The notes: generated by a model not told the origin, from the sequence alone. A stretch of 25,363 nucleotides of DNA from UMGS1781 sp045628105 (GCA_045628105.1 JAZQOX010000046.1:1-25363), one strand, 5' to 3'. Shown: positions 1 through 8,334, counted from the first letter of the stretch. Numbers and translations: made by a program.

Positions 1-1163
1 ATAAGGCTATCCATTAATTTTTCTTCCGAATAATTGTTTTGAGCATGTTTAATAATTTCTTCCTTATCAAATATAATATTTCCTTCTAAAATAGATTTAA
101 TTTGTTCTGCCAACATTTGCTCATTATCAAGTTCAAATATAAGTCCAACATTTTTTGTAATTATTTTCTCCATCCCATATAAATTGCTTATAATTACTGG
201 AGTTCCACATGCAAGTGCTTCAATTGCAGATAAAGGTAGAGCTTCTTTTCTTGATGGAAGTACAAAAACATCTGAAATATTATACAATTTTCTCAGCTCA
301 CTTTGTTCTTTATTTCCAACAAAAACAACATTATCTAAATTCATACTATTCTTCATGTTTTCTAGCTCTTTTAAATCTCCACCATCACCAGCTATAATTG
401 TTAAAATGTTTTCACTATTGTAGATTTTAGCTGCATTTATTAATGTATCTATTCCTTTAAGTTTTGATACCCTTCCAACAAATAAAACAATCTTTTCATA
501 TTTTTTATTTATGCCAAGACTTGTTAAAACTTTTTCTTTATCAAGGTCCTCACAAAAGAAGTCATTTGAATTATATCCATTTTTTACACGTTCTATTTTT
601 TCATCAGAGAAATCTGAAAACTTTTCTTTTATATCATTAATATTATCTTCAGATATAGCAATTACTTTGTTAGCCTTTTTCATCGCATTTTTGCCAAACT
701 CATCAAAACGATTTGTTTTTTTGTAAGTTATAAATTCTGCTCCATGTGATGTAATAATATATGGAACATCAAACTCACTTACTATTCCAGATATAATCCA
801 AATATGTTGGGTGTGTATAATGTCTGGTTTAAAACTTGTAATTTCTTCTGAAATTGCTTTTCTAAACGCTTCTACATAATCACTTAACTCTTTATCAGTT
901 AAATTCTCAAATAAAACATTACTTCTTGGATGAGGATCCATACATGGAAAATTAAAATCTAATTGTCCTTTAATTTTTTCTTCTCTCTTAAAATAAACTG
1001 GATGAATTTTTATGTTCGGCATTTTTTGTATATCTGTTGTGTTTTCTGGAAAGATAATACAAACTTCATGTCCTTTCTTAGTTAAACTTTTTGCTATGTT
1101 TGCAACATAAAATCCGCTTCCTGATCCCTTCAAAGGGAAATGATTAATTAATAGAACTTTCAT
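1..1163 (-). CDS. Glycosyltransferase family 4 (GT-B), C-terminus cut by window edge
   Basis: This open frame starts at ATG 1163-1161 and runs without a stop to the left edge, giving 387 residues. The N-terminus (MKVLLINHFPLKGSGSGFYV) has the Gly-rich acceptor-side loop of GT4 enzymes. The C-terminal half has the nucleotide-sugar-binding signature FVGRVSKLKGIDTLI, then LPSRKEALPLSAIEALACG with the conserved E-x7-E pair at E307 and E315. It should transfer a sugar from an activated donor to a glycolipid, polysaccharide or protein at the cytoplasmic face of the membrane; donor and acceptor cannot be read from the sequence. A GGAGAGG ribosome binding site lies just upstream, and only 25 bases separate it from the rimO stop, so it is probably the last visible gene of the pth-rng-rimO transcript. 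It has no stop codon in the window, so a simple ORF scan would miss it. Confidence 0.9.
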   Translation of the reverse strand, partial: MKVLLINHFPLKGSGSGFYVANIAKSLTKKGHEVCIIFPENTTDIQKMPNIKIHPVYFKREEKIKGQLDFNFPCMDPHPRSNVLFENLTDKELSDYVEAFRKAISEEITSFKPDIIHTQHIWIISGIVSEFDVPYIITSHGAEFITYKKTNRFDEFGKNAMKKANKVIAISEDNINDIKEKFSDFSDEKIERVKNGYNSNDFFCEDLDKEKVLTSLGINKKYEKIVLFVGRVSKLKGIDTLINAAKIYNSENILTIIAGDGGDLKELENMKNSMNLDNVVFVGNKEQSELRKLYNISDVFVLPSRKEALPLSAIEALACGTPVIISNLYGMEKIITKNVGLIFELDNEQMLAEQIKSILEGNIIFDKEEIIKHAQNNYSEEKLMDSL

Positions 1164-1188
1164 TTTTTTACCTCTCCTATTCTATAAT

Positions 1189-2496
1189 TTATATTTTTGC
1201 AATTAAATCATAGTTCTTTACTTCTGTTATTTGGGCTGTTACCCATTTATTTTCTAAATCTGGTTTTGTATTTGGAATAAACACTAATCCATCTTCTTCT
1301 GGTATGTCCATATATGTTCTTCCAACATAGTATTTCCCATCAAAGGTTTTTCTTTCAATTAAAACCTCATACTCTTTTCCAATTTTTTCTTCTAATTTCT
1401 TTTTTGAAATTATCTGTGCCAAAGTCATTATTTCTCTATGTCTTTTTTCCTTTGTTCTATAATGTATTTGATTAGATAATTTTGCAGCTGGTGTTCCGTC
1501 TTCTTTTGAATATTTAAAAACTCCTAATTTATCAAAGTTTCCTTCCCCTACAAATTCATATAATTTTCTAAAGTCCTCCTCTTTTTCATCAGGAAATCCT
1601 ACAATTAATGAAGTTCTTAGTACAACATCGGGAATCTCCTTTTTAATTTTTCTTATTAATGTTTCTATTTGTTCTCCTGTACTTTTTCTATTCATTCTTT
1701 TTAATACAGTATCTGAAATATGTTGTATTGGAATGTCAAAATATTTGCATATTTTGCTATTTGATTTAACAGTTTCTATTAACTCATCTGTTATGCTCTC
1801 TGGATATGCATATAAAAATCTTACCCATTTTATTTCTTCTATTTTAGATATTTCATTTAAAAGTTCTGCAAGTCTCGGTTTTCCATATAAATCTATTCCA
1901 TATTTTGTTGTATCTTGAGCTATTACAATTATTTCCTTATATCCTTCTTCTGCAAGTTTTTTTGCTTCCTTTATTACTTCTTCAAATGGTCTACTAATAT
2001 ATGGCCCTCTTATATATGGTATCGCGCAATATGTACATCTATTGCTGCATCCTTCTGCAATTTTTAAATATGTTGTTGTTTTTCCAGTTGTAATTACTCT
2101 ATTTAAATAATCAAGTTGCTCTGTGTATGTTTGTGTTTCATCTATGTCCACTAAATTTTCTATTTCTTCCCACATTTTTTCATAGTTTTTAATTGGAATA
2201 AATAAGTCTACCTCTGGAATAGCTTTTTTTAATTCATTTTCATATCTTTCAATTAAGCATCCCATAGCAATAAGGTATTTGCATTTACCTTTTTGTTTAT
2301 ACTCAGCCATTTCTAGCATAGTGTTTATTGCTTCTTGTTTTGCGCTCTCAATAAATCCACAAGTATTAATTACAATTATTTCCGCTTCCTCAACCTCATT
2401 AACAATTGTAAATTTGTGTGTTTTAAATAAACCTATTGCCATTTCTGTATCTATTAAATTTTTAGAACATCCAAGTGATATAAATCCTACTTTCAT
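1189..2496 (-). CDS. rimO: Ribosomal protein S12 methylthiotransferase RimO
   Basis: This 435-residue radical-SAM enzyme adds a methylthio group to the beta carbon of a conserved aspartate of ribosomal protein S12. The N-terminal UPF0004 domain has its cluster cysteines at C10 (in SLGCSKN), C46 (NTCGF) and C80 (MGC). The radical-SAM motif CSNRCTYC gives C150, C154 and C157, and a TRAM-like domain follows at about residues 370-435. The SLGCSKN start and absence of a long N-terminal extension favour RimO over the tRNA enzyme MiaB. Its expected target, rpsL, lies in the same window and keeps the substrate aspartate. The start is 6 bases after the rng stop, with an AGGA element inside the end of rng, so the two are probably translationally coupled. 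Confidence 0.95.
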   Translation of the reverse strand: MKVGFISLGCSKNLIDTEMAIGLFKTHKFTIVNEVEEAEIIVINTCGFIESAKQEAINTMLEMAEYKQKGKCKYLIAMGCLIERYENELKKAIPEVDLFIPIKNYEKMWEEIENLVDIDETQTYTEQLDYLNRVITTGKTTTYLKIAEGCSNRCTYCAIPYIRGPYISRPFEEVIKEAKKLAEEGYKEIIVIAQDTTKYGIDLYGKPRLAELLNEISKIEEIKWVRFLYAYPESITDELIETVKSNSKICKYFDIPIQHISDTVLKRMNRKSTGEQIETLIRKIKKEIPDVVLRTSLIVGFPDEKEEDFRKLYEFVGEGNFDKLGVFKYSKEDGTPAAKLSNQIHYRTKEKRHREIMTLAQIISKKKLEEKIGKEYEVLIERKTFDGKYYVGRTYMDIPEEDGLVFIPNTKPDLENKWVTAQITEVKNYDLIAKI

Positions 2497-2502
2497 TTTT
2501 CA

Positions 2503-3681
2503 TCATTCCTCATAATAATCATTATTGCACATATTTTTTCGTGTCATTTCATATAAATTTAGTTTTGTAAATCCAACTGCCTGTGTTTTTGCTCTATCTT
2601 TTTTCAATTCTTGTTTTATAAATTCCTCTATTGCATTTTTATTTTCAGGTATATGCATGTCTATGTAATCAACAATTATAATTCCACCAATATCTCTTAA
2701 TCTAAGTTGTTTTACAATCTCTTCTGTTGCTTCTTTGTTTACCCTGAAAATTGTTTCTTCTAGATTTTTCTTCCCTGTAAATTTACCAGTGTTTACATCT
2801 ATTGCTGTTAATGCTTCAGTTCTGTCAATTGTAATAAATCCTCCACATTTTAGCCATATTTTTCTGTTTGAAATTTTCTCTATTTGATTTGATAATGTAT
2901 ACATTTCAAATAAGTCTTCTTTCTTTAATACGATCTCTATCTTTTTCATATCTTTTAGTAATTCTTGTAAATTACTAAAAATTTCTTCATCATTTACAAT
3001 GATTCTATCTAGGCCTCTATCAATAATATCTATTGTTGTTCTTCTAATTAGTGCTATATTGTCATATATTAGTTTTGGTATACTGTTTTTATCTTTTGCC
3101 ATTTCTTCTATTTTTTGCCATTTTTGTTCTAGCTCTTTTATGTCATTTACTATTTGTTCTTCTGTTGCATTTTCACATGAAGTTCTTAAAATAGCTCCCA
3201 TATTTTTGTTTAAGTTATTTCTTGCTATCTCTGTAATTTTATTTTTAATCTCTTTATTTTCTATTTTTTGAGAAACAGTAATTATCTCTGTATTAGGTAA
3301 TAAAACAACAAATCTTCCAGATAAATTTATATGCGTACTAACTTTTGCTCCTTTTGTTAGAGTTCCATCTTTTTTTATCTGAACAATAATATTGTCACCT
3401 TCTTTAATAATTTGTTCTATTGGTTTTATTTCTGGAGTTTCTTTTGTTATATCTATCTTTGGTAAAATATCTTGTGCTTTTATCAAGCTGTTTTTTTCTT
3501 CTCCAATATCAACAAAAGCAGATTCCATTCCTTTTAACACATTTGTTACTTTTCCAACATAAATATTTCCTTCTAGTCTTCTTTGATTTTCATGTTCTTC
3601 GTGTTTTTCTATTAATATTCCATTTTCAACTAACATTATTGTTTTAAGATTTTCCTGTTTATTTATTAATAATTCTAGCAT
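2503..3681 (-). CDS. rng: Ribonuclease G/E family endoribonuclease, short form
   Basis: This 392-residue protein is an RNase E/G-type endonuclease that cleaves single-stranded RNA in rRNA maturation and mRNA decay. An S1-like RNA-binding domain covers about residues 37-125 (EGNIYVGKVTNVLKGMESAFVDIG). The DNase-I-like catalytic domain has the two metal-binding aspartates, D295 in AIDVNTG and D338 in IVDYIDM. The protein ends soon after the conserved EMTRK segment, at residue 392, so the Zn-link cysteine pair (CPxC-type) that joins E. coli RNase E/G subunits is absent; only a lone C385 is present. Its ATG directly abuts the TAA of pth, and it is followed by rimO after 6 bases, so the three form a tight operon. 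The stop is TGA. Confidence 0.93.
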   Translation of the reverse strand: MLELLINKQENLKTIMLVENGILIEKHEEHENQRRLEGNIYVGKVTNVLKGMESAFVDIGEEKNSLIKAQDILPKIDITKETPEIKPIEQIIKEGDNIIVQIKKDGTLTKGAKVSTHINLSGRFVVLLPNTEIITVSQKIENKEIKNKITEIARNNLNKNMGAILRTSCENATEEQIVNDIKELEQKWQKIEEMAKDKNSIPKLIYDNIALIRRTTIDIIDRGLDRIIVNDEEIFSNLQELLKDMKKIEIVLKKEDLFEMYTLSNQIEKISNRKIWLKCGGFITIDRTEALTAIDVNTGKFTGKKNLEETIFRVNKEATEEIVKQLRLRDIGGIIIVDYIDMHIPENKNAIEEFIKQELKKDRAKTQAVGFTKLNLYEMTRKNMCNNDYYEE

Positions 3682-4251
3682 TTAACTATCCTTTCCATTG
3701 AATTTATTCATAGCCTTATCTACGCCGCTTCTTAATATTTCTAATACAGCTTCTTTTGCTTGTTTAACTCCATTTTCTAATTCAGGTTTATCATCTTTAT
3801 TAATCTGCCCTATTACATAGTTTATTAAGTCTCCCTTATGCTCAGGTTGTCCAATTCCAACTCTTACCCTTGGAAAGTTTTCTGTTTGAAGACAATTAAC
3901 TATTGATTTCATACCATTATGTGTTCCCGGTCCACCTTTTTTTCTTATTCTTATTACTCCTGGTTTTAAATCTATATCATCATATATAACTATAATATTT
4001 TCATTAGGAACTTTATAAAAATTTCTAAATTCAACAATACTTTCGCCGCTTGCATTCATAAAGGTTTGTGGTTTTAAAAAAATAACTTTTTCACCATTTA
4101 TTTGTTCAACAGTATACAGCCCACGAAATTTAGACTGTGAAATTTTTATATCACAGTCTTTTTCAATCTCATTTATAACATTAAATCCCATATTGTGTCT
4201 TGTGTTTTCGTATTCTTTTTCCGGATTTCCTAATCCAACTACTAAGTACAT
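3682..4251 (-). CDS. pth: Peptidyl-tRNA hydrolase
   Basis: This 189-residue enzyme releases tRNA from peptidyl-tRNAs that fall off the ribosome. Family signatures are GLGNP with the binding Asn at N9, TRHNMGF with catalytic H19, FLKPQTFMNASG, YDDIDL and GGPGTHNGMKSI. Length matches the bacterial family. The start ATG is preceded by AAGGAGACA, and the preceding GT2 gene ends only 11 bases upstream. Two normal in-frame GTT GGA (Val-Gly) sites occur here, at codons 5-6 and 131-132, and serve as a control for the altered GTT CGG A sites in lepA and rodA. Confidence 0.97.
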   Translation of the reverse strand: MYLVVGLGNPEKEYENTRHNMGFNVINEIEKDCDIKISQSKFRGLYTVEQINGEKVIFLKPQTFMNASGESIVEFRNFYKVPNENIIVIYDDIDLKPGVIRIRKKGGPGTHNGMKSIVNCLQTENFPRVRVGIGQPEHKGDLINYVIGQINKDDKPELENGVKQAKEAVLEILRSGVDKAMNKFNGKDS

Positions 4252-4262
4252 ATTGTCTCCTT

Positions 4263-5141
4263 TTATATAATAGTATCTTCATCGTTTTCATCAAACGTGT
4301 AATTTCTTTTTGGAAACACTGGGTTCATTGCGTTATCTTTCATTGATTGTAAAATTACTTTATTTTTATATGGCAAACTTAATGTTTCCTGTTTTATAAA
4401 TGTTAATAAATATGGTTTATATTCATCAGGTGTTATATCATAAAGTTCCATTACATGTGATAACATCTTATACATATCTGCACATCTTTTTAAAGTAGGT
4501 GTTGACATTATGCTTCCTTCTCTGTTTCTAACATAGTTATAAATTGGAAATTGAGCATAATCTATTTTTTCTGCAAGAATTGCAGCTTTTATTGAATATA
4601 CCATATCTTCATAATACATTTTTTCTATAAACTCAATATTATTTTTTTGTAGGAATTCTCTTTTCCAACATTTACTTGATACAGCAAAATGCATATCACA
4701 TAAAATTCTTGCTTTTTTGCATGAATTTTCTTCATTAGGTAAATACATCTTTGTTTTTCCTGTCTCGTACTCTACATATTGAACTCCAAAATAGCATACA
4801 TCCGGACTATTTCTTTTTAAAGCATCATTTATTTTTTCAAGCGTTGTTGGTTCATACAAAGTATCATCACCATCTAAATAAATGATGTACTCTCCTTCTG
4901 CTTGTTTCATACAATTATTTCTACCTGCGCCTAATCCGACGTTAACTTCACTATTGATAATTTTTACTTTCTTATTGTCGCTATATTCTTGTATTTTCTT
5001 CAATGTGCCATCTTTTGAGCCATCATTAAAAATTACCATTTCATAATCCTCAAATGTTTGTTTTAGTACACTCTTTATTGCTTTTTGTATATATTTTTCT
5101 ATATTATATGCACATATTATAATACTAAATTTTGGTTTCAT
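4263..5141 (-). CDS. Glycosyltransferase family 2 (GT-A)
   Basis: This GT2 enzyme of 292 residues has an N-terminal Rossmann-like nucleotide-sugar domain: FSIIICAYNIEKYIQKAIKSV, VIFNDGSKDGT, and the metal-binding DxD motif in YLDGDD near residue 95. A later YYEDM motif fits the catalytic-base region of the family. No membrane segment is obvious. Donor and acceptor are unknown; the nearby GT4 gene suggests a cell-surface glycan role. Start choice: two ATGs lie close together at 5147 and 5141. The AAGGAGG box at 5150-5156 is 2 bases from the first and 8 from the second, so the second (MKPKFS...) is preferred. Confidence 0.88.
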   Translation of the reverse strand: MKPKFSIIICAYNIEKYIQKAIKSVLKQTFEDYEMVIFNDGSKDGTLKKIQEYSDNKKVKIINSEVNVGLGAGRNNCMKQAEGEYIIYLDGDDTLYEPTTLEKINDALKRNSPDVCYFGVQYVEYETGKTKMYLPNEENSCKKARILCDMHFAVSSKCWKREFLQKNNIEFIEKMYYEDMVYSIKAAILAEKIDYAQFPIYNYVRNREGSIMSTPTLKRCADMYKMLSHVMELYDITPDEYKPYLLTFIKQETLSLPYKNKVILQSMKDNAMNPVFPKRNYTFDENDEDTII

Positions 5142-5149
5142 ATGCATAG

Positions 5150-5156
5150 CCTCCTT
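5150..5156 (-). promoter_or_regulatory. Ribosome binding site deciding the GT2 start
   Basis: AAGGAGG on the minus strand lies 8 bases before ATG 5141 and only 2 bases before ATG 5147. The spacing supports the downstream ATG as the start. Confidence 0.75.
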
Positions 5157-5210
5157 ACTTTTAAGACAAATTGTATATGTTTTTTATTTGATTATTAATC
5201 TTTCCTTATT

Positions 5211-6026
5211 TTATGATTCTTCTGGGTTCATATTTGATCCTGCAAAAAATTCCATATTGCTTATAAAATTCATATCATCTTCTGAAATTTCAAAATCAAA
5301 TACATCTAAATTTTCTTTCATTTTCATTTTATCAGAAGATTTTGGTAATGGTATAATTTCATTTTGTAAGCACCATTTTATACATATCTGCGCTACTGAT
5401 TTATTATATTTTTCCGCTATTTTAATTAACATATCATTATTTAACATTTTTCCTTTACCAAGTGGTGCCCATGCTTCAACAATTATTCCGTTTTCTTTAC
5501 AAAACTTAACCGTATCTGGTCTTGTTACCCCTGGATGAAATTCTATTTGGTTTACCATAGGTAATATTTTACAATTGTTTATAAGATCTTCTAAATGGTG
5601 TTTTAGAAAATTAGAAACTCCTATTGCTTTTACTTTACCTTGTTCGTATAAATATTCCATTGCCTTCCATGTTTCAAAATTCAAGTTTTTGTTTTTATTA
5701 CAAGGCCAGTGAATTAAAAATAAATCTATATATTCTAATTGTAAATTTTCTAATGTGTTTTCAAATGATTTAATTGTATTTTCATATCCCATTGAATCTT
5801 TCCAGACCTTACTAGTTATAAAAATTTCTTCTCTTGATATATTGCTTTCTTTAATTGCTTTTCCAATTTCTTTTTCGTTATTGTAAGCAGCCGCTGTATC
5901 TATATGTCTATACCCTGCTTTTAAAGCTTGCTTTATATTTTTAACACATTCATGTCCTACAATTAGAGATGTCCCAAAACCAATTTCTGGAATTGTTGTT
6001 TTATTGGCTAATATATAACGTTTCAT
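5211..6026 (-). CDS. Aldo/keto reductase
   Basis: This 271-residue protein is an NAD(P)H-dependent carbonyl reductase of the (beta/alpha)8 aldo/keto reductase superfamily, probably cytoplasmic and of the 2,5-diketo-gluconate reductase-like subgroup. The catalytic tetrad is complete: D43 and Y48 in DTAAAYNNE, K73 in TSKVWKD, and H106 in LIHWPC. The GVSNF motif and PLPKSS phosphate-binding loop near the C-terminus are present. The substrate is not predictable. AAGGAG sits just before the ATG, and a 9-bp inverted repeat immediately upstream may be an operator. It lies downstream of rpiB but is separated by 169 bases with a hairpin, so it may be expressed independently. Confidence 0.92.
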   Translation of the reverse strand: MKRYILANKTTIPEIGFGTSLIVGHECVKNIKQALKAGYRHIDTAAAYNNEKEIGKAIKESNISREEIFITSKVWKDSMGYENTIKSFENTLENLQLEYIDLFLIHWPCNKNKNLNFETWKAMEYLYEQGKVKAIGVSNFLKHHLEDLINNCKILPMVNQIEFHPGVTRPDTVKFCKENGIIVEAWAPLGKGKMLNNDMLIKIAEKYNKSVAQICIKWCLQNEIIPLPKSSDKMKMKENLDVFDFEISEDDMNFISNMEFFAGSNMNPEES

Positions 6027-6040
6027 TTTTCTCCTTTTTT

Positions 6041-6068
6041 CTTTATAGTGTTTGCATAAACTATAAAG
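6041..6068 (-). promoter_or_regulatory. Operator-like inverted repeat upstream of the aldo/keto reductase
   Basis: CTTTATAGT at 6041-6049 and ACTATAAAG at 6060-6068 are perfect 9-bp arms with a 10-base spacer. The site ends 15 bases before the start codon, directly beside the ribosome binding site, and contains a TATAAA (6042-6047) that could be a -10 element. The matching -35 is poor. A repressor operator is an inference. Confidence 0.4.
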
Positions 6069-6143
6069 TTAAATGTTAGTTTTATTCCTTATTTTTTAGA
6101 ACATTAGAGAGAAAATTTAAAATATACTGTAACTGTTATATAT

Positions 6144-6174
6144 ACTGCCTTTAGAACAATTTAATAAAGGCAGT
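6144..6174 (-). terminator. Hairpin downstream of rpiB, possible weak terminator
   Basis: ACTGCCTTTA (6144-6153) pairs with TAAAGGCAGT (6165-6174), a perfect 10-bp stem with an 11-base loop. It lies 21 bases past the rpiB stop. No strong T tract follows on either strand, so termination would be weak; it may instead protect a 3' end. Confidence 0.45.
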
Positions 6175-6195
6175 TAATTAATTATAAAGTTTCAT

Positions 6196-6642
6196 TTATT
6201 TCATATTTTCTTTTTCAATTTCTTCTATTACATCTATTCGTTCTTCATATCTTCCACCTAATACTTCGGTTGCAAGCCATGCTCTTATTATTTTTATGGC
6301 TGTATCCAAATTTATAAACTCTGCAGGTAATGCAAGAACATTTGCATCATAATGAGCTTTAGCACGTTTTGCTCCATCCTCATTAAAACAATCTACACTT
6401 CTTATGCCCTTGAATTTATTTGCAAGCATCGTCATTCCAAATCCGCTTCCTGAAATGAAAATACCTTTTTCACATGTTTTATTTTGAATACATTTGCATG
6501 CCTCTTTTAATGCCTCTGGATCATCTAATGTTTCCGAATCAAATGTTCCAAAGTCTTTGTATTCTATCTCTTTTTCATCTAAGTATTTTAATATTTCATT
6601 TTTCAATTTGTATCCACTACAATTACAAGCTAAAGCAATCAT
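6196..6642 (-). CDS. RpiB/LacA/LacB-family sugar-phosphate isomerase-like protein with altered active site
   Basis: This 148-residue protein aligns over its whole length with ribose-5-phosphate isomerase B: the GSGFGM loop, ANKFKGIR, DANVLAL, and the C-terminal WLATEVLGGRYEERI segment. Family enzymes interconvert phosphorylated aldoses and ketoses. Several active-site positions differ from E. coli RpiB: D9-H10 become N7-C8, the catalytic base C66 becomes S64, T68 becomes S66, and N100 becomes Y98, while H99 (H97) and the phosphate-binding arginines (R131, R135) are kept. Either a related reaction on another substrate or a loss of isomerase activity is possible. The start follows AAGGAGGAG. 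The 74-base leader from its predicted promoter holds an imperfect hairpin (6664-6672 with 6699-6708, both containing TTCGAA). Confidence 0.8.
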   Translation of the reverse strand: MIALACNCSGYKLKNEILKYLDEKEIEYKDFGTFDSETLDDPEALKEACKCIQNKTCEKGIFISGSGFGMTMLANKFKGIRSVDCFNEDGAKRAKAHYDANVLALPAEFINLDTAIKIIRAWLATEVLGGRYEERIDVIEEIEKENMK

Positions 6643-6722
6643 AAAAATCTCCTCCTTTATTGTTTCGAAGAATTTTCGTATTGTTTAATTTTGTATTTTT
6701 CTTTCGAATTGATATTTATATT

Positions 6723-6751
6723 ATTGTATCATAATTTTACAAAAAAGTAAA
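6723..6751 (-). promoter_or_regulatory. Predicted sigma-A promoter of the rpiB-like gene
   Basis: On the minus strand TTTACT (6746-6751) and TACAAT (6723-6728) are separated by exactly 17 bases. It lies between the preceding terminator and the gene, as expected for an independent transcript. Confidence 0.6.
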
Positions 6752-6772
6752 TTTTTAGCCCTTTAATTGCGC

Positions 6773-6824
6773 AAAAAAATCACTGGTGTTAAAAGTTTTA
6801 GTTTCAAATTTTTTAACACCAGTG
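6773..6824 (-). terminator. Rho-independent terminator after the COG2509 dehydrogenase
   Basis: A perfect 14-bp stem (6781-6794 with 6811-6824, arms CACTGGTGTTAAAA and its complement) with a 16-base loop is followed on the minus strand by one A and seven T residues. It lies 23 bases beyond the stop codon. Confidence 0.9.
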
Positions 6825-6846
6825 TTTACTTACTTCTGTTCGACTC

Positions 6847-8274
6847 TTATAAATTTCTTGCCATTTGAACACCGGAACATGATGCCATCATTAATCCTCT
6901 TGTCATTCCTCCTCCATCTCCTATTGAATATAGTCCTTTTATATTTGTTTCAAAGTTTTTATCAACAATTACTTTATTACTATAGAACTTTATTTCTGGT
7001 GCATATAGTAAGTTATCTGGTGCACCAAATCCTTCTACTACTTTATCTACAGCTCTTATAAATTCAAGTATACTTACCATTGTTCTATATCCTAATGCAA
7101 ATGTTATGTCTCCTGCAACAGCAGATTTTAGGGTTGCTTCTACTGAATTATTTTCTAGTTCTTTATCCCATGTTCTCTTTCCTCTATAGATATCTCCTAA
7201 TCTTTGAACAACAATATTTCCTGCACCTAAATCGTTAAGGTTTTGAGCAACATTACGTCCATATTCAATTGGTCTCTTGAATGGACTTGTAAAGTGATGT
7301 GATACAAGTATTGCCAAATTTGTATTATGACTCTTTCTTTCTTTGTATGAGTGTCCATTAACCAAAGTTAAGTTGTTATCATAAACCTCAGCTGATACAA
7401 ATCCGCTTGGGTTTTGGCAGAATGTTCTAACCTTATCTCTAAAAGGTCCTACTCTACCTATAAATTTAGCTTCATACATATATTTATTAACGTCTTTCAT
7501 AATTTCATCTGGTAATTCATATCTAACGCCAATATCAACTATTCCAGTTTCTGTATTAATGTTGTGTTTATTAGCCATTTCAACTAACCAATTTGCACCT
7601 TTTCTACCAACTGCAAGAACAACTTTATCTGCAAATACATCTTGAGTTGGATATTCTTCATTCTCAATGTATTTAGCTTCTTTTATTTTAACACCTTTAA
7701 TTTCTCCGTTTTCAATTATTAAATCTGTTACTGTTGTTTGGAACATCATTTCAACGCCATTGTCTTCTATGTATTTTTCTAATCTTCCATATACTTCATG
7801 GCTTTTTTCTGTTCCTAAGTGTCTAATTGGTATATTAATTAATTTAATTCCTTCTTTTTGGGCTCTATCATTTATTTTGGCAATTTCTTCTTTGTATTCT
7901 GTACCTTCAAGATGTTTATCTGCCCCAAAGTCTAGATAAATTTTATCTGAATAATCTATTAATTTCTTTGTTTCTGGAACTCCAATTATTTTGTGTACAT
8001 TTCCTCCAACATGTATTTCATCATCTTCAGCATTATATAATGATAACTTTCCATCTGAAAATGCTCCTGCCCCTGAAAATCCATTTGTTATATTACACAT
8101 TGGTTTACAGTGTATACATTTTTTAGTTTGTTCAATTGGGCAACATCTATCTTCTACTCTTTTTCCCTGATCAATTAATAATACATGTTTATATTTCTTT
8201 AATTGAATTAATTCATAAGCACAAAAAATTGAACTTGGTCCCATTCCTACTATTATTACATCATATTTTGGCAT
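6847..8274 (-). CDS. FAD-dependent dehydrogenase, COG2509 type
   Basis: This 475-residue flavoprotein has an N-terminal dinucleotide-binding fold (DVIIVGMGPSSIFCAYEL), a second region AVGRKGANW near the middle, and the C-terminal FAD-closing motif GLYSIGDGGGMTRGLMMASCSG. After the first fold is a cysteine-rich stretch, RCCPIEQTKKCIHCKPMCNI (about residues 43-62), followed by GFSGAGAFSDGKL, which is typical of this uncharacterised dehydrogenase family; the cysteines might bind a metal or Fe-S centre. Substrate unknown. Its start is only 60 bases from acpP, but it appears to have its own promoter in that gap. A strong terminator follows the gene. Confidence 0.88.
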   Translation of the reverse strand: MPKYDVIIVGMGPSSIFCAYELIQLKKYKHVLLIDQGKRVEDRCCPIEQTKKCIHCKPMCNITNGFSGAGAFSDGKLSLYNAEDDEIHVGGNVHKIIGVPETKKLIDYSDKIYLDFGADKHLEGTEYKEEIAKINDRAQKEGIKLINIPIRHLGTEKSHEVYGRLEKYIEDNGVEMMFQTTVTDLIIENGEIKGVKIKEAKYIENEEYPTQDVFADKVVLAVGRKGANWLVEMANKHNINTETGIVDIGVRYELPDEIMKDVNKYMYEAKFIGRVGPFRDKVRTFCQNPSGFVSAEVYDNNLTLVNGHSYKERKSHNTNLAILVSHHFTSPFKRPIEYGRNVAQNLNDLGAGNIVVQRLGDIYRGKRTWDKELENNSVEATLKSAVAGDITFALGYRTMVSILEFIRAVDKVVEGFGAPDNLLYAPEIKFYSNKVIVDKNFETNIKGLYSIGDGGGMTRGLMMASCSGVQMARNL

Positions 8275-8279
8275 AAAAA

Positions 8280-8320
8280 AATCACTCCTCTGACTAAATA
8301 ATTATATCATAGGAGTGATT
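8280..8320 (-). terminator. acpP terminator whose stem contains the next gene's ribosome binding site
   Basis: AATCACTCCT (8280-8289) pairs perfectly with AGGAGTGATT (8311-8320); the loop is 21 bases and five T residues follow on the minus strand, ending directly at the ATG of the COG2509 gene. The 3' arm contains the GAGGAG ribosome binding site of that gene, so read-through RNA would hide it. Confidence 0.7.
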
Positions 8321-8329
8321 AATTTGCAA
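8301..8329 (-). promoter_or_regulatory. Predicted promoter of the COG2509 dehydrogenase
   Basis: On the minus strand TTGCAA (8324-8329) and a perfect TATAAT (8301-8306) are 17 bases apart. The -10 box lies in the loop of the acpP terminator. RNA started here would lack most of the 5' arm and leave the ribosome binding site free. Confidence 0.65.
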
Positions 8330-8334
8330 ACATT

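Noticed and set aside
6664..6708. Riboswitch in the rpiB-like leader
   Set aside because: Only one imperfect AT-rich hairpin is present, with no recognisable aptamer core or terminator switch.
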